Part shown: positions 7,001 through 12,939 of the stretch, in pieces | Layout: every line of letters starts with the position of its first letter | Position numbering within the stretch: the first letter of the stretch is position 1 | Origin: MAG-120531 sp002378585 | Lineage (GTDB): Bacteria; Bacteroidota; Bacteroidia; Flavobacteriales; Flavobacteriaceae | Assembly: GCA_937890575.1 (NCBI GenBank) | Contig: CALADZ010000082.1 | Span: 1 to 12,939 of the forward strand | Reading direction: 5' to 3' | Length of the DNA stretch: 12,939 bases | Translations under genes and position numbers: made by a program | Notes under the pieces: generated by a model | The model's database searches: none | What the model saw: only the letters and a program-made list of their open reading frames with translations | Told to the model about the DNA's origin: nothing

Positions 7001-10000
7001 TCATATTGGTCGGCAGATAGTATTGTTTGGACGGGTTATTTCAATGTGACCCAACTTACAAGTTCAGACGGTTATAACAAGGTATCAGTTCGGAATGCAG
7101 TCGACAATGAAGGATTCGATATACCTATTGAAGATTACCGATTTGAATTTCAGCTTAATGTTGCTGGTGTTTTAAGTACTGGGTTCTCGGCTTTTGGAGA
7201 TTCAAGTTCTATTAAGCTTGATTGGACACGTCCTGACTCAATTCCCGATTTGTTGGGATACAACCTTTACAGATCAGATACAACTGTGGATGTGAATGGG
7301 GATGGAATATTTGGCGACACAGTCTTGATAAATTCTTCCTTGCTCTTAGATACCAATTACCGGGATAATAACGTGATTGGTGGTAATTATTATCTCTATT
7401 TCTACTCATCACTGAGAAGTAATCTTACAGAAAGTCAGAGGAGTATAGGTGTTTGGGCTTCTCCTTATGCATCAAAACCAAGGGTTCGAACGGATAAAGC
7501 AATTGAATCGACAGGCTCGCAAGGTTCAGTTCAATTCAACTCAGGTGTTGATCCCAATTTCATTGCAACAGAGGCCAGATTCCAATTTGGCTCGTCTAAA
7601 ACGAGCTTAACAAATAGCACATCTTGGGAGAATGTGGGTAGTACGTATTATGAAGTACCGTATTCCAAGTCTGTACAGAGTCTCTTGGCTGGTGAGGTCT
7701 ACTACTACAGGGTTCAGGCAAAAAACAATCTTGGATTGAGAACAGGCAAAATAGATTCTCTTTTAACCCGTTCGACACCAGTTGTATCCTTATTGTCAGA
7801 TTCTGTTTTATGCTTTTCGGATAGTCTGACCTTGAATGTTCAAGCTTTGACTCCAGACACGACGCTAATCGTTTCGGTTGATTTTGGTGACGGGACTGTG
7901 AAGCAAGGAAGCCAGCTCAAGCACAAGTACACTTCACATGGATTAAAAACGATCACTGTCACGTTGACCGGTTCCTTCAGTGTAGAAACAGTTACCACGA
8001 AGAGTGTTGAGATACTGCCACAGAATATTTCGGTTATCCCAACATTATCGGGCCCAACGACATTCTGTGTAGGTGGTGCAGTGACGATTACCTTACCTCA
8101 AGGTCAGTCTCAGTACACCTGGAATACTGGTGACACAACGAATAGTATAATTGTCACATCTACAGGATCTTACACCGCTTCATATGTGAATGCATATGGC
8201 TGTTTTGTCTCCAGTTCAGCCGTAAATGTTGTAGTAAACAATTTGTCTACCCCCGCGATTACGGCTGCAAACGCCGCGACTTCGTTCTGTCAAGGTTCGA
8301 GTTTGACCTTGGCGGCACCTGCTGGAATGACGGCCTACCAATGGAGCTTGAATGGCACGGCCATTTCTGGTGCGACTTCCGCCAGCTATTCGGCAACTTC
8401 TGCTGGTAGCTACACGGTGTTGGCTACGAATGCTTCAGGCTGTTCTTCTTTGAGTGCCGCCTTCGCCGTGACGGTGGACGCTCTGCCTTCTGCGGTGATT
8501 TCGGCAGGTTCTGCAACGACGTTCTGCCAAGGCGACTCGGTGGTGTTGAGTGCCCCAGCCGGCTACAGTTACCTCTGGAGCAACGGTGCAACTACGTCTA
8601 GCATTACGGCTAAGACTGCCGGTACGTATAGTGTAGTGGTCACGAATGCTTCAGGCTGTTCGGTAGCGTCTTTGCCTGCGACAGTGACGGTTAACTACAT
8701 CCCAACTATGGCGGTTACGACCACGGGAAGTACGTCCTTCTGTTCGGGTGGCTCTGTCACGTTGACGGCAGCTGGTGGATTTGCTTCCTACCTCTGGAGC
8801 AATGGAGCCACTACGCAGAGCATTATTGTGAATGCTGCAGGCTCCTACACGGTAACCGGCTATACCGCTGCGGGCTGTACGTCGAGCAGTTCGGCGACGT
8901 CTGTGGTGGTGAGTGCTTTGCCGGTGGCGAGTGTAAGTGCGAGTGGTTCTACGACGTTCTGCATGGGTGACTCGGTGGTGCTCAGTGCGCCAGCGGGGTA
9001 TAGTTACCTCTGGAGTACGGGAGCTACGACGCAGAGCATTGTGGCAAAAGATGCGGGCAGCTATGGTGTCACGGTGGTGGACGGCAGTGGTTGTTCATCT
9101 AGCAGTGCGCTTACGACGGTTGTGGTAAATACCCCCACGCGTCCGAGTGTTGCGGCCAATGGAGCTACGACGTTCTGCCAGGGCGGCAGCGTGGTGTTGT
9201 CTATCCCAAGTGGCTACAGCAATAGGATGTGGAGCACGGGCACGACGGGCACGTCTATTACGGTGACGCAAAGCGGCACGTACTATGTCACGGCGCAGAC
9301 GGCCAATGGCTGTTCTGTGGTATCGGATACGATGACGGTGGTGGTGAATGCTTTGCCGGTATCTACGATTAGCACGACGGATCCCACGACGTTCTGTAGT
9401 GGAAGTAGTGCGGTCTTGAATGCGCCTACGGGTATGACGAGCTATCAGTGGTATAAGGATGGTACGGCCATTGTTGGAGCCACGGGGAGCAGCCTATCGG
9501 CGAGCACAAGCGGCAGCTACCGTGTGTTGGTAGGCAACGCTAGTGGCTGTAGCCAGCTCTCAACGGCGACGGCCATTGTGGTGAACGCCTTGCCCACGGC
9601 TACGATGAGTGCGAGCGGTTCTACGACGTTCTGCCAGGGCGACTCGGTAGTGCTCAGTGCGCCAGCCGGTTACAGTTACCTCTGGAGCAATGGAGCCACG
9701 ACGCAGAGCATCTCGGCGAAGACGGCGGGCAGTTACACGGTAACGCTGACTAATGCCAATGGCTGTAGTGCGACGAGTGCTGCGACCTCTGTGACGGTCA
9801 ATACGATCGCTGTTCCGAGTGTGAGTGCCAATGGTTCTACGAGCTTCTGTCAAGGGGGCACGGTGACTTTGAGTGCGCCAAGTGGCTACTCGAGTTACCT
9901 GTGGAGCACGGGTCAATCGAGCCAGAGCATTACGGTAAGTGCATCGGGCAGTTACTCGGTGACGGTGACCAATGCTGCGGGCTGTACGTCGAGCAGTTCG

Positions 10001-11149
10001 GCGACGTCTGTGGTGGTGAGTGCTTTGCCGGTGGCGAGTGTAAGTGCGAGTGGTTCTACGACGTTCTGCATGGGTGACTCGGTGGTGCTCAGTGCGCCAG
10101 CGGGGTATAGTTACCTCTGGAGTACGGGAGCTACGACGCAGAGCATAACAGTAACGAGCGCTGGAAGCTATTCGGTTACGTTAACGAATACAGCTGGTTG
10201 TAGCTCGACGAGTGCAGCAACTACGGTGACGATATCAACCATCAGCGCACCAACGGTAGTGGCAAATGGCGCAACGACGTTCTGCCAAGGAGGTAGTGTG
10301 TCGCTCTCAGTGCCTTCCGGTCTTGGATCGTATCTCTGGAGCAATGGCGCCACGGGCTCTACGATTACGGTGAATACAGCCGGAACCTATTCCGTGACGG
10401 TGACGAATGCAACCGGATGTAGCGCCACTTCAACTGGGGTCGCTATAGGCGTTGATCCATTGCCTTCGGTGGTAGCCACGGCACAAGGTTCAACGACTTT
10501 CTGCCCGGCAGATTCCGTGCAATTGATAGCCAATCCTGGCTTGAGCAACTACGTTTGGAATACGGGTGAAACGGGCCCATCCATTTGGGTAAAGGCCGCT
10601 GGATCCTACTCGGTGCAGGCTGACAATAGCACCGGTTGTACGGGCAGCAGCAATGCCATTTCGGTGACGTTGAGCCCCGTACCCGTGACGCCGACCATTT
10701 ACTACTCCAACAATGCCAACTTGCTGATTAGCTCTGCGCCAGCGGGCAACCAGTGGTACTTGAATGGGGTGGCAATTCCGGGGGCGGATTCTACGACATG
10801 GTATCCTACCCAAAATGGCTTGTACTCCATCATTGTGACTAATGCGGCAGGATGTTCGTCCGAATCAGCTCAGTTCAATTACGTGAACATTGGCACGGAT
10901 GAATGGCTGAAGGCTCAAGTTAAACTCTTCCCGAATCCGAACAGTGGTCAGTTTTCGGTAACATATCCGGAGGAGCTGAACATTAAAACGGTCCGAATGA
11001 TCGACGGCCTTGGCCGCGTTCTCCTCGAGTGTGAGGCGCCAGACAACCGCGTGGAAGTGGACCTTGGATTAGCACCAAGTGGTATGTATCGATTGGAGTT
11101 GATGGGTGAGCAAGGCTACTTGTACTTGCCTGTGACGATTCAGAAGTGA
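4097..11149 (+). CDS. Giant secreted S8 (subtilisin-like) protease with Ig-like repeat array and T9SS sorting domain
   Basis: This is a 2350-residue secreted protein. GTG 4097 is chosen because it begins a clean signal peptide (residues 1 to about 20) and a stop lies five codons upstream. Residues about 25-155 resemble a fervidolysin-type propeptide ending in YAEPNY. The S8 domain (about 165-475) has the full catalytic set: Asp191 (IDTGVD), His247 (HGTHCAGI), oxyanion Asn337 (AAGND) and Ser429 (GTSMACP). A beta-sandwich follows (about 495-615), then a likely right-handed beta-helix (about 619-900) and a Big/Fn3-like region (about 930-1235). A PKD domain comes next (DFGDG at 1262), then 13 Ig-like repeats (about 1313-2266), and finally a type A T9SS sorting domain (2267-2350, KLFPNPNSG). 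It is probably exported by Sec, moved across the outer membrane by T9SS and anchored or released there. Its substrate is unknown. Base composition shifts sharply near 8230. Confidence 0.95.
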   Translation: MRKFLFILTFVASYNLFSQAERPHPQLLIDDLVHWVDDEIIIRFNDDLNVTFNQNNETEIAVVDRVLKRYSIQEAEQLFPFQKPIPSGEKGFHTYSGKYVEYPKLTNIYRVRFDSNGDAMQVFELMDELQNLVGIIKYAEPNYLMKTDALTPNDSLYAFQYNASQMNVDSVWHVMQDSSITDDGIVIAIIDTGVDTNHVDLQGKRFTNYIEANGLPGVDDDGNGFIDDVSGWDFVNLDNHAADDNSHGTHCAGIAVGKHNSKGIAGISKGAKYMPIKGLESSGGSNSATLAQGVVYAANNGADILSMSFGGYGRSLAQENALAYAYAFSLPVGAAGNDALCIRNDGFLCPDGRYPAPMYPGALTYVLAAQATQQNPGWNGYRVWFSNYDFDGPTFTDYPDEFNYEVYAPGAGIISTIPGGAYANYSGTSMACPAVAGSVAMYKAFRPNNTKEKLFIDYIMSWYDIDGTFTKNQGWASPASFPSIDIVKAIWPEEKPLIWMKSFTMLDTALGDGDFHLDAGEIVNGRVDVKNLGTYSDSIYVGVRLSRFEDKSVIHFMDSVSFLGSISSYASMSNVTSQFKFQVDSGVVNGRNISFNVYSWTPGGDTTSQDIVFEVQAGCEYNGIYPGTTYWTPDCQVIITGNSAFDTLVIAPGTKIQIDGGRGIAYNNITAIGKPDSLIVFTKNINGWQRWEEIKNVGTDMAVFKYCLFEYGGRSSQWGSEIIGPGSKVSFEDCIIQYCNSWYGYGWNIIKPSGNAYVKATNIQYCISNLPIVGLDSYNWQGEFANNLVSGSIYEQYYGEQPAIACGSVNDIERVRNNTLLKHGYQAPGNAFNLRRTGYVIGVRDGNGGGATFSNYINNVIDSNYYGLTDNVSIESNIFDFQENPSFPVLNGSTKKLSRPKKETHGHVFTIRLDSSDINIYNDPYHKLIGLGNHKIEVEFNRAMRTSVTPFVTFGVRQPYTQNIIADSSYWSADSIVWTGYFNVTQLTSSDGYNKVSVRNAVDNEGFDIPIEDYRFEFQLNVAGVLSTGFSAFGDSSSIKLDWTRPDSIPDLLGYNLYRSDTTVDVNGDGIFGDTVLINSSLLLDTNYRDNNVIGGNYYLYFYSSLRSNLTESQRSIGVWASPYASKPRVRTDKAIESTGSQGSVQFNSGVDPNFIATEARFQFGSSKTSLTNSTSWENVGSTYYEVPYSKSVQSLLAGEVYYYRVQAKNNLGLRTGKIDSLLTRSTPVVSLLSDSVLCFSDSLTLNVQALTPDTTLIVSVDFGDGTVKQGSQLKHKYTSHGLKTITVTLTGSFSVETVTTKSVEILPQNISVIPTLSGPTTFCVGGAVTITLPQGQSQYTWNTGDTTNSIIVTSTGSYTASYVNAYGCFVSSSAVNVVVNNLSTPAITAANAATSFCQGSSLTLAAPAGMTAYQWSLNGTAISGATSASYSATSAGSYTVLATNASGCSSLSAAFAVTVDALPSAVISAGSATTFCQGDSVVLSAPAGYSYLWSNGATTSSITAKTAGTYSVVVTNASGCSVASLPATVTVNYIPTMAVTTTGSTSFCSGGSVTLTAAGGFASYLWSNGATTQSIIVNAAGSYTVTGYTAAGCTSSSSATSVVVSALPVASVSASGSTTFCMGDSVVLSAPAGYSYLWSTGATTQSIVAKDAGSYGVTVVDGSGCSSSSALTTVVVNTPTRPSVAANGATTFCQGGSVVLSIPSGYSNRMWSTGTTGTSITVTQSGTYYVTAQTANGCSVVSDTMTVVVNALPVSTISTTDPTTFCSGSSAVLNAPTGMTSYQWYKDGTAIVGATGSSLSASTSGSYRVLVGNASGCSQLSTATAIVVNALPTATMSASGSTTFCQGDSVVLSAPAGYSYLWSNGATTQSISAKTAGSYTVTLTNANGCSATSAATSVTVNTIAVPSVSANGSTSFCQGGTVTLSAPSGYSSYLWSTGQSSQSITVSASGSYSVTVTNAAGCTSSSSATSVVVSALPVASVSASGSTTFCMGDSVVLSAPAGYSYLWSTGATTQSITVTSAGSYSVTLTNTAGCSSTSAATTVTISTISAPTVVANGATTFCQGGSVSLSVPSGLGSYLWSNGATGSTITVNTAGTYSVTVTNATGCSATSTGVAIGVDPLPSVVATAQGSTTFCPADSVQLIANPGLSNYVWNTGETGPSIWVKAAGSYSVQADNSTGCTGSSNAISVTLSPVPVTPTIYYSNNANLLISSAPAGNQWYLNGVAIPGADSTTWYPTQNGLYSIIVTNAAGCSSESAQFNYVNIGTDEWLKAQVKLFPNPNSGQFSVTYPEELNIKTVRMIDGLGRVLLECEAPDNRVEVDLGLAPSGMYRLELMGEQGYLYLPVTIQK
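8255..9361 (+). repeat. Five-domain super-unit A (Ig units 2-6)
   Basis: This block of 1107 bp encodes five Ig-like units of 79, 72, 73, 72 and 73 residues. Each unit is most similar in type to the unit five places later, not to its direct neighbour. For example, units 2 and 7 share the long variant, and units 5 and 10 share the FCMGDSVVLSAPAGYSYLWS string. The block is followed directly by super-unit B. Confidence 0.82.
8867..9039 (+). repeat. 173-bp exact repeat, copy 1
   Basis: This segment is identical at every base to 9974-10146. It starts within Ig unit 4 and ends within unit 5, so its edges do not coincide with domain boundaries. The bases just outside differ (C8866 against T9973, T9040 against A10147). 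Reading was by eye, base by base. Confidence 0.92.
9362..10468 (+). repeat. Five-domain super-unit B (Ig units 7-11)
   Basis: This is the second 1107-bp block, with the same order of unit lengths as super-unit A. The five TFC cysteines are each exactly 369 residues after their partners, so no insertion or deletion separates the copies. Much of the rest has diverged at the DNA level, apart from one perfect block described separately. Confidence 0.82.
9974..10146 (+). repeat. 173-bp exact repeat, copy 2
   Basis: This is the partner of 8867-9039, displaced by 1107 bases and in the same reading frame. It covers the end of Ig unit 9 and about half of unit 10. Confidence 0.92.
10895..11146 (+). 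other. T9SS type A C-terminal sorting domain (coding segment)
   Basis: These codons encode the last 84 residues of the giant protease. They show the three hallmarks of the type A sorting domain: VKLFPNPNSGQFSV near its start (Lys2276), a central VRMIDGLGRVL strand pair, and VDLGLAPSGMYRLEL before a final LPVTIQK. In the family this domain directs passage through the type IX translocon and is usually cleaved, with attachment to anionic lipopolysaccharide or release. Confidence 0.92.
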
Positions 11150-11188
11150 TGAGTATATCCTGAGGTATTAAGATTTATTAGAGCGACT

Positions 11189-12939
11189 ATGTTGAATTTT
11201 TTCAATCCAAGGATTCTGCTATTCCTAGGCTTCCTCTTCTTAGTTCACGAGATTCAAGCGACGAAATGGTATGTGTCTACGAATGGTAATGATTTGAATT
11301 CGGGCAACTTAAGTAGTCCGGTTTTGACAATTCAAAAGGCTGTTGATATTTCATCAAGCGGTGATACGGTTTTTGTCGAGACTGGAACTTATTCATCATT
11401 TTTAGTTTCGAATAAAAATCTCAGTATCATTGGTACTGGGGGTATATCCGTAGTCTCTGGAAATAATGTTTCAAGGGTAGTTACTATTATAAATGGTAAG
11501 GTTACACTTGAGAATTTCAAGCTTACCGATGGCTACGCTACCAATTCGATAGTGGCGTTCAGAGGTGGCTTGATATACAGCGAGTTTGATTCAATATGGG
11601 TGAAGAACTGTGTTTTTGAAAATGGTTATGCATCCCTAGGGGGTGATTATTACGCTGGGGGGAGCCATCCAACCTTTATTAATTGCCAATTCAAAAGAAA
11701 CCAGTCTACATTGAAAGTGCCATTAAATGATGGTTCAATGTTTTTGGTAGACAATGGGAACTCAGCCCAGTTTTATAATTGCTTTGTCGATGGCTACAAT
11801 CATCCGCATATTTTTAGCTCAGGTTATACTCATAGAATCTTTAATAGCACATTCGTTAATATCCAAACAGATTGGTTTGTTCAACCGTGGTATTCGAGTG
11901 ATCAGTTCGTTTTTAAAAATTCTCTTCTAGTTGAAAAAGCAGGAGAGAGCCCGCGAATCTTACCTGACCTGAGTAATTTATGGAATGGATGGCTGGGAAC
12001 CATTGAGTTCTCAAATTCACGATTGCCAAGTATTACATCTAATTATAGCCATTCTACAGGTGGAACATTAATAGTAAACACTTGCGATGATGAACCTGTA
12101 GTATTTACGAATTCATCTTCAGGGGATTACTCTTTGTCTCTTCTTGATTATCACCACAACGTAGGGGATACAAACGGCACATTTTACCCAGATATATTCG
12201 GTACTCAACGCCCGGACCAACAGGGACTCGTAGATCTTGGTTACATAGAGTCCAATGCTTCTTGGTGTGAATTGAGTACAGCTCGTTTAACAAAGGGGTA
12301 CAATCAAGTAGGGTGTGAAACTTTTGAAGTTTGGATGAATGGGGACCAAACACTCAATACCACATGGTCAACAGGCCAACTTGGTGATACAGTTGTATCT
12401 ACCATATTGAATTCTGGTTATGTCAGTTTTACGACAACAAATGCTTACGGATGCATTATAGTCGATTCACTTTACATCCCGTTACCCACGGCTTTAACGA
12501 GCACGGCCAGTGTGACGAGTAGCTTCAATGGATATGGGGTGAGCTGCAATGGTGGTTCAAATGGTGCGGCGAGTGTTACTGCCTCAGGTGGAGTGGGTCC
12601 ATACACGTATTCCTGGACAGGCGGGTCTACGGCTAGCACGGCCAGTGGTCTTTCTGCGGGTTCGTACACGGTCATGGTCACGGATGCCAATGGATGCACG
12701 AGTCAGTCTACAGTAACGGTAACACAACCTACAGCCTTAACGAGCACGGCCAGTGTGACGAGTAGCTTCAATGGATATGGGGTGAGCTGCAATGGTGGTT
12801 CAAATGGTGCGGCGAGTGTTACTGCCTCAGGTGGAGTGGGTCCATACACGTATTCCTGGACAGGCGGGTCTACGGCTAGCACGGCCAGTGGTCTTTCTGC
12901 GGGTTCGTACACGGTCATGGTCACGGATGCCAATGGATG
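11189..12939 (+). CDS. Secreted beta-helix protein with SprB-type repeats, 3' end missing
   Basis: The frame is open from ATG 11189 to the window edge, giving 583 codons with no stop. Residues 1 to about 24 form a signal peptide ending near EIQA-TKW. The mature start (WYVSTNGNDLNSG, from residue 27, then TIQKAVDISSSGDTVFV) is typical of DUF1565/pectate-lyase-like right-handed beta-helix proteins. The helix probably ends near residue 355, at FGTQRPDQQGLVDLGYIES. Residues about 360-430 form one Ig-like unit with TTWSTG and NAYGC motifs, close to the repeats of the preceding protease. From residue 434 come SprB-type repeats of 81 residues with paired Cys (SCNGG and ANGCT). A T9SS sorting domain probably lies beyond the window. 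The gene starts 39 bases after the protease with no clear terminator between, so co-transcription is likely. Adhesion or gliding are possible roles; no enzyme motif is visible. Confidence 0.88.
   Translation, partial: MLNFFNPRILLFLGFLFLVHEIQATKWYVSTNGNDLNSGNLSSPVLTIQKAVDISSSGDTVFVETGTYSSFLVSNKNLSIIGTGGISVVSGNNVSRVVTIINGKVTLENFKLTDGYATNSIVAFRGGLIYSEFDSIWVKNCVFENGYASLGGDYYAGGSHPTFINCQFKRNQSTLKVPLNDGSMFLVDNGNSAQFYNCFVDGYNHPHIFSSGYTHRIFNSTFVNIQTDWFVQPWYSSDQFVFKNSLLVEKAGESPRILPDLSNLWNGWLGTIEFSNSRLPSITSNYSHSTGGTLIVNTCDDEPVVFTNSSSGDYSLSLLDYHHNVGDTNGTFYPDIFGTQRPDQQGLVDLGYIESNASWCELSTARLTKGYNQVGCETFEVWMNGDQTLNTTWSTGQLGDTVVSTILNSGYVSFTTTNAYGCIIVDSLYIPLPTALTSTASVTSSFNGYGVSCNGGSNGAASVTASGGVGPYTYSWTGGSTASTASGLSAGSYTVMVTDANGCTSQSTVTVTQPTALTSTASVTSSFNGYGVSCNGGSNGAASVTASGGVGPYTYSWTGGSTASTASGLSAGSYTVMVTDANG
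12488..12939 (+). repeat. SprB-type tandem repeats, one full and one partial unit
   Basis: The unit is 243 bp, or 81 residues. Unit 1 is 12488-12730 and unit 2 is 12731 to the edge. From 12494 and 12737 onward the two copies agree at all 203 comparable bases. The encoded unit has CNGGSNGAASVTASGG, then PYTYSW, then GLSAGSYTVMVTDANGC, which is the SprB repeat pattern known from Bacteroidota gliding adhesins. The array very likely continues downstream. Confidence 0.92.

Larger units (their letters stand above)
8033..10894 (+). repeat. Tandem array of 13 Ig-like repeats inside the giant protease gene
   Basis: Units begin at about 8033, 8255, 8492, 8708, 8927, 9143, 9362, 9599, 9815, 10034, 10250, 10469 and 10688. 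Lengths are 72-74 residues, except units 2 and 7, which have 79. The common pattern is T-T/S-F-C near residue 10, then a V-x-L strand, then SYLWS-G, then GSY-V-V-N, then GC about 45 residues after the first Cys. The paired Cys in units 1-12 match the B and F strand positions of Ig folds and may form a disulfide. Units 2, 7 and 13 carry an insertion variant (YQW--G-AI-GA). Unit 13 lacks the TFC motif and precedes the sorting domain. The array probably acts as a stalk or ligand-binding surface. Confidence 0.9.

Noticed and set aside
9560..9916. Minus-strand frame of 118 codons in the Ig array
   Set aside because: The product is an Arg- and Thr-rich low-complexity chain, an antisense by-product of the repeated GC-rich codons.
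8033..10894. CRISPR array or non-coding satellite as the reason for the repeats
   Set aside because: Repeat periods of 216-237 bases are all multiples of three, the reading frame is unbroken, and the encoded units are Ig-like domains.
12472..12933. Two minus-strand open frames with nearly the same product across the SprB repeats
   Set aside because: They arise because the repeat happens to lack stops in the antisense frame. They repeat with the array, while the plus strand has a clear signal peptide and SprB domains.

Overview
The window looks like chromosomal DNA from a member of the Bacteroidota, probably a marine or aquatic Flavobacteriales or Saprospiria-type organism. The support is a C-terminal type IX secretion (T9SS) sorting domain, SprB-type repeats, PKD and Ig-like exoprotein modules, a near-absence of Shine-Dalgarno sequences, and a TAnnTTTG-type -7 promoter element. 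No mobile element, CRISPR array or convincing RNA gene was seen, and no stretch over 300 bases lacks a gene.

Region 1 (1-3931) is moderately GC-rich and holds ordinary small and mid-sized genes. It opens with the end of one sulfotransferase-like gene, followed 15 bases later by a second, complete one. After a hairpin comes a convergent small membrane/coiled-coil protein on the minus strand. A sugar-porter-family MFS transporter diverges from it, and a second small two-helix membrane protein lies on the minus strand, convergent with the transporter.

Region 2 (3932-4096) is a 165-base divergent control region. It has a clear minus-strand -7 element, a perfect 7-bp hairpin and an 8-mer direct repeat spaced 11 bases apart.

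Region 3 (4097-12939) is taken up by two large secreted proteins in the same direction, 39 bases apart. The first (2350 aa) is a subtilisin-family protease. It continues through a predicted beta-helix, Big/Fn3-like and PKD segments and an array of 13 Ig-like repeats, and ends in a T9SS type A sorting domain. The second runs off the window end. It has a signal peptide, a beta-helix domain, one Ig-like unit resembling the first protein's repeats, and then near-identical 81-residue SprB-type repeats. Both are probably exported and then displayed or released at the cell surface, where they could act in adhesion, gliding or matrix processing.

The most notable signal is in the Ig array. Ten of its 13 repeats form two consecutive five-domain super-units of exactly 1107 bp each, with the same internal length order (79, 72, 73, 72, 73 residues). 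They share a 173-bp block with no mismatch. The GC content and codon choice of the giant gene change sharply where this array begins, which suggests a mosaic origin. I found no evidence of a wholly new type of system; the novelty is in architecture and repeat evolution.
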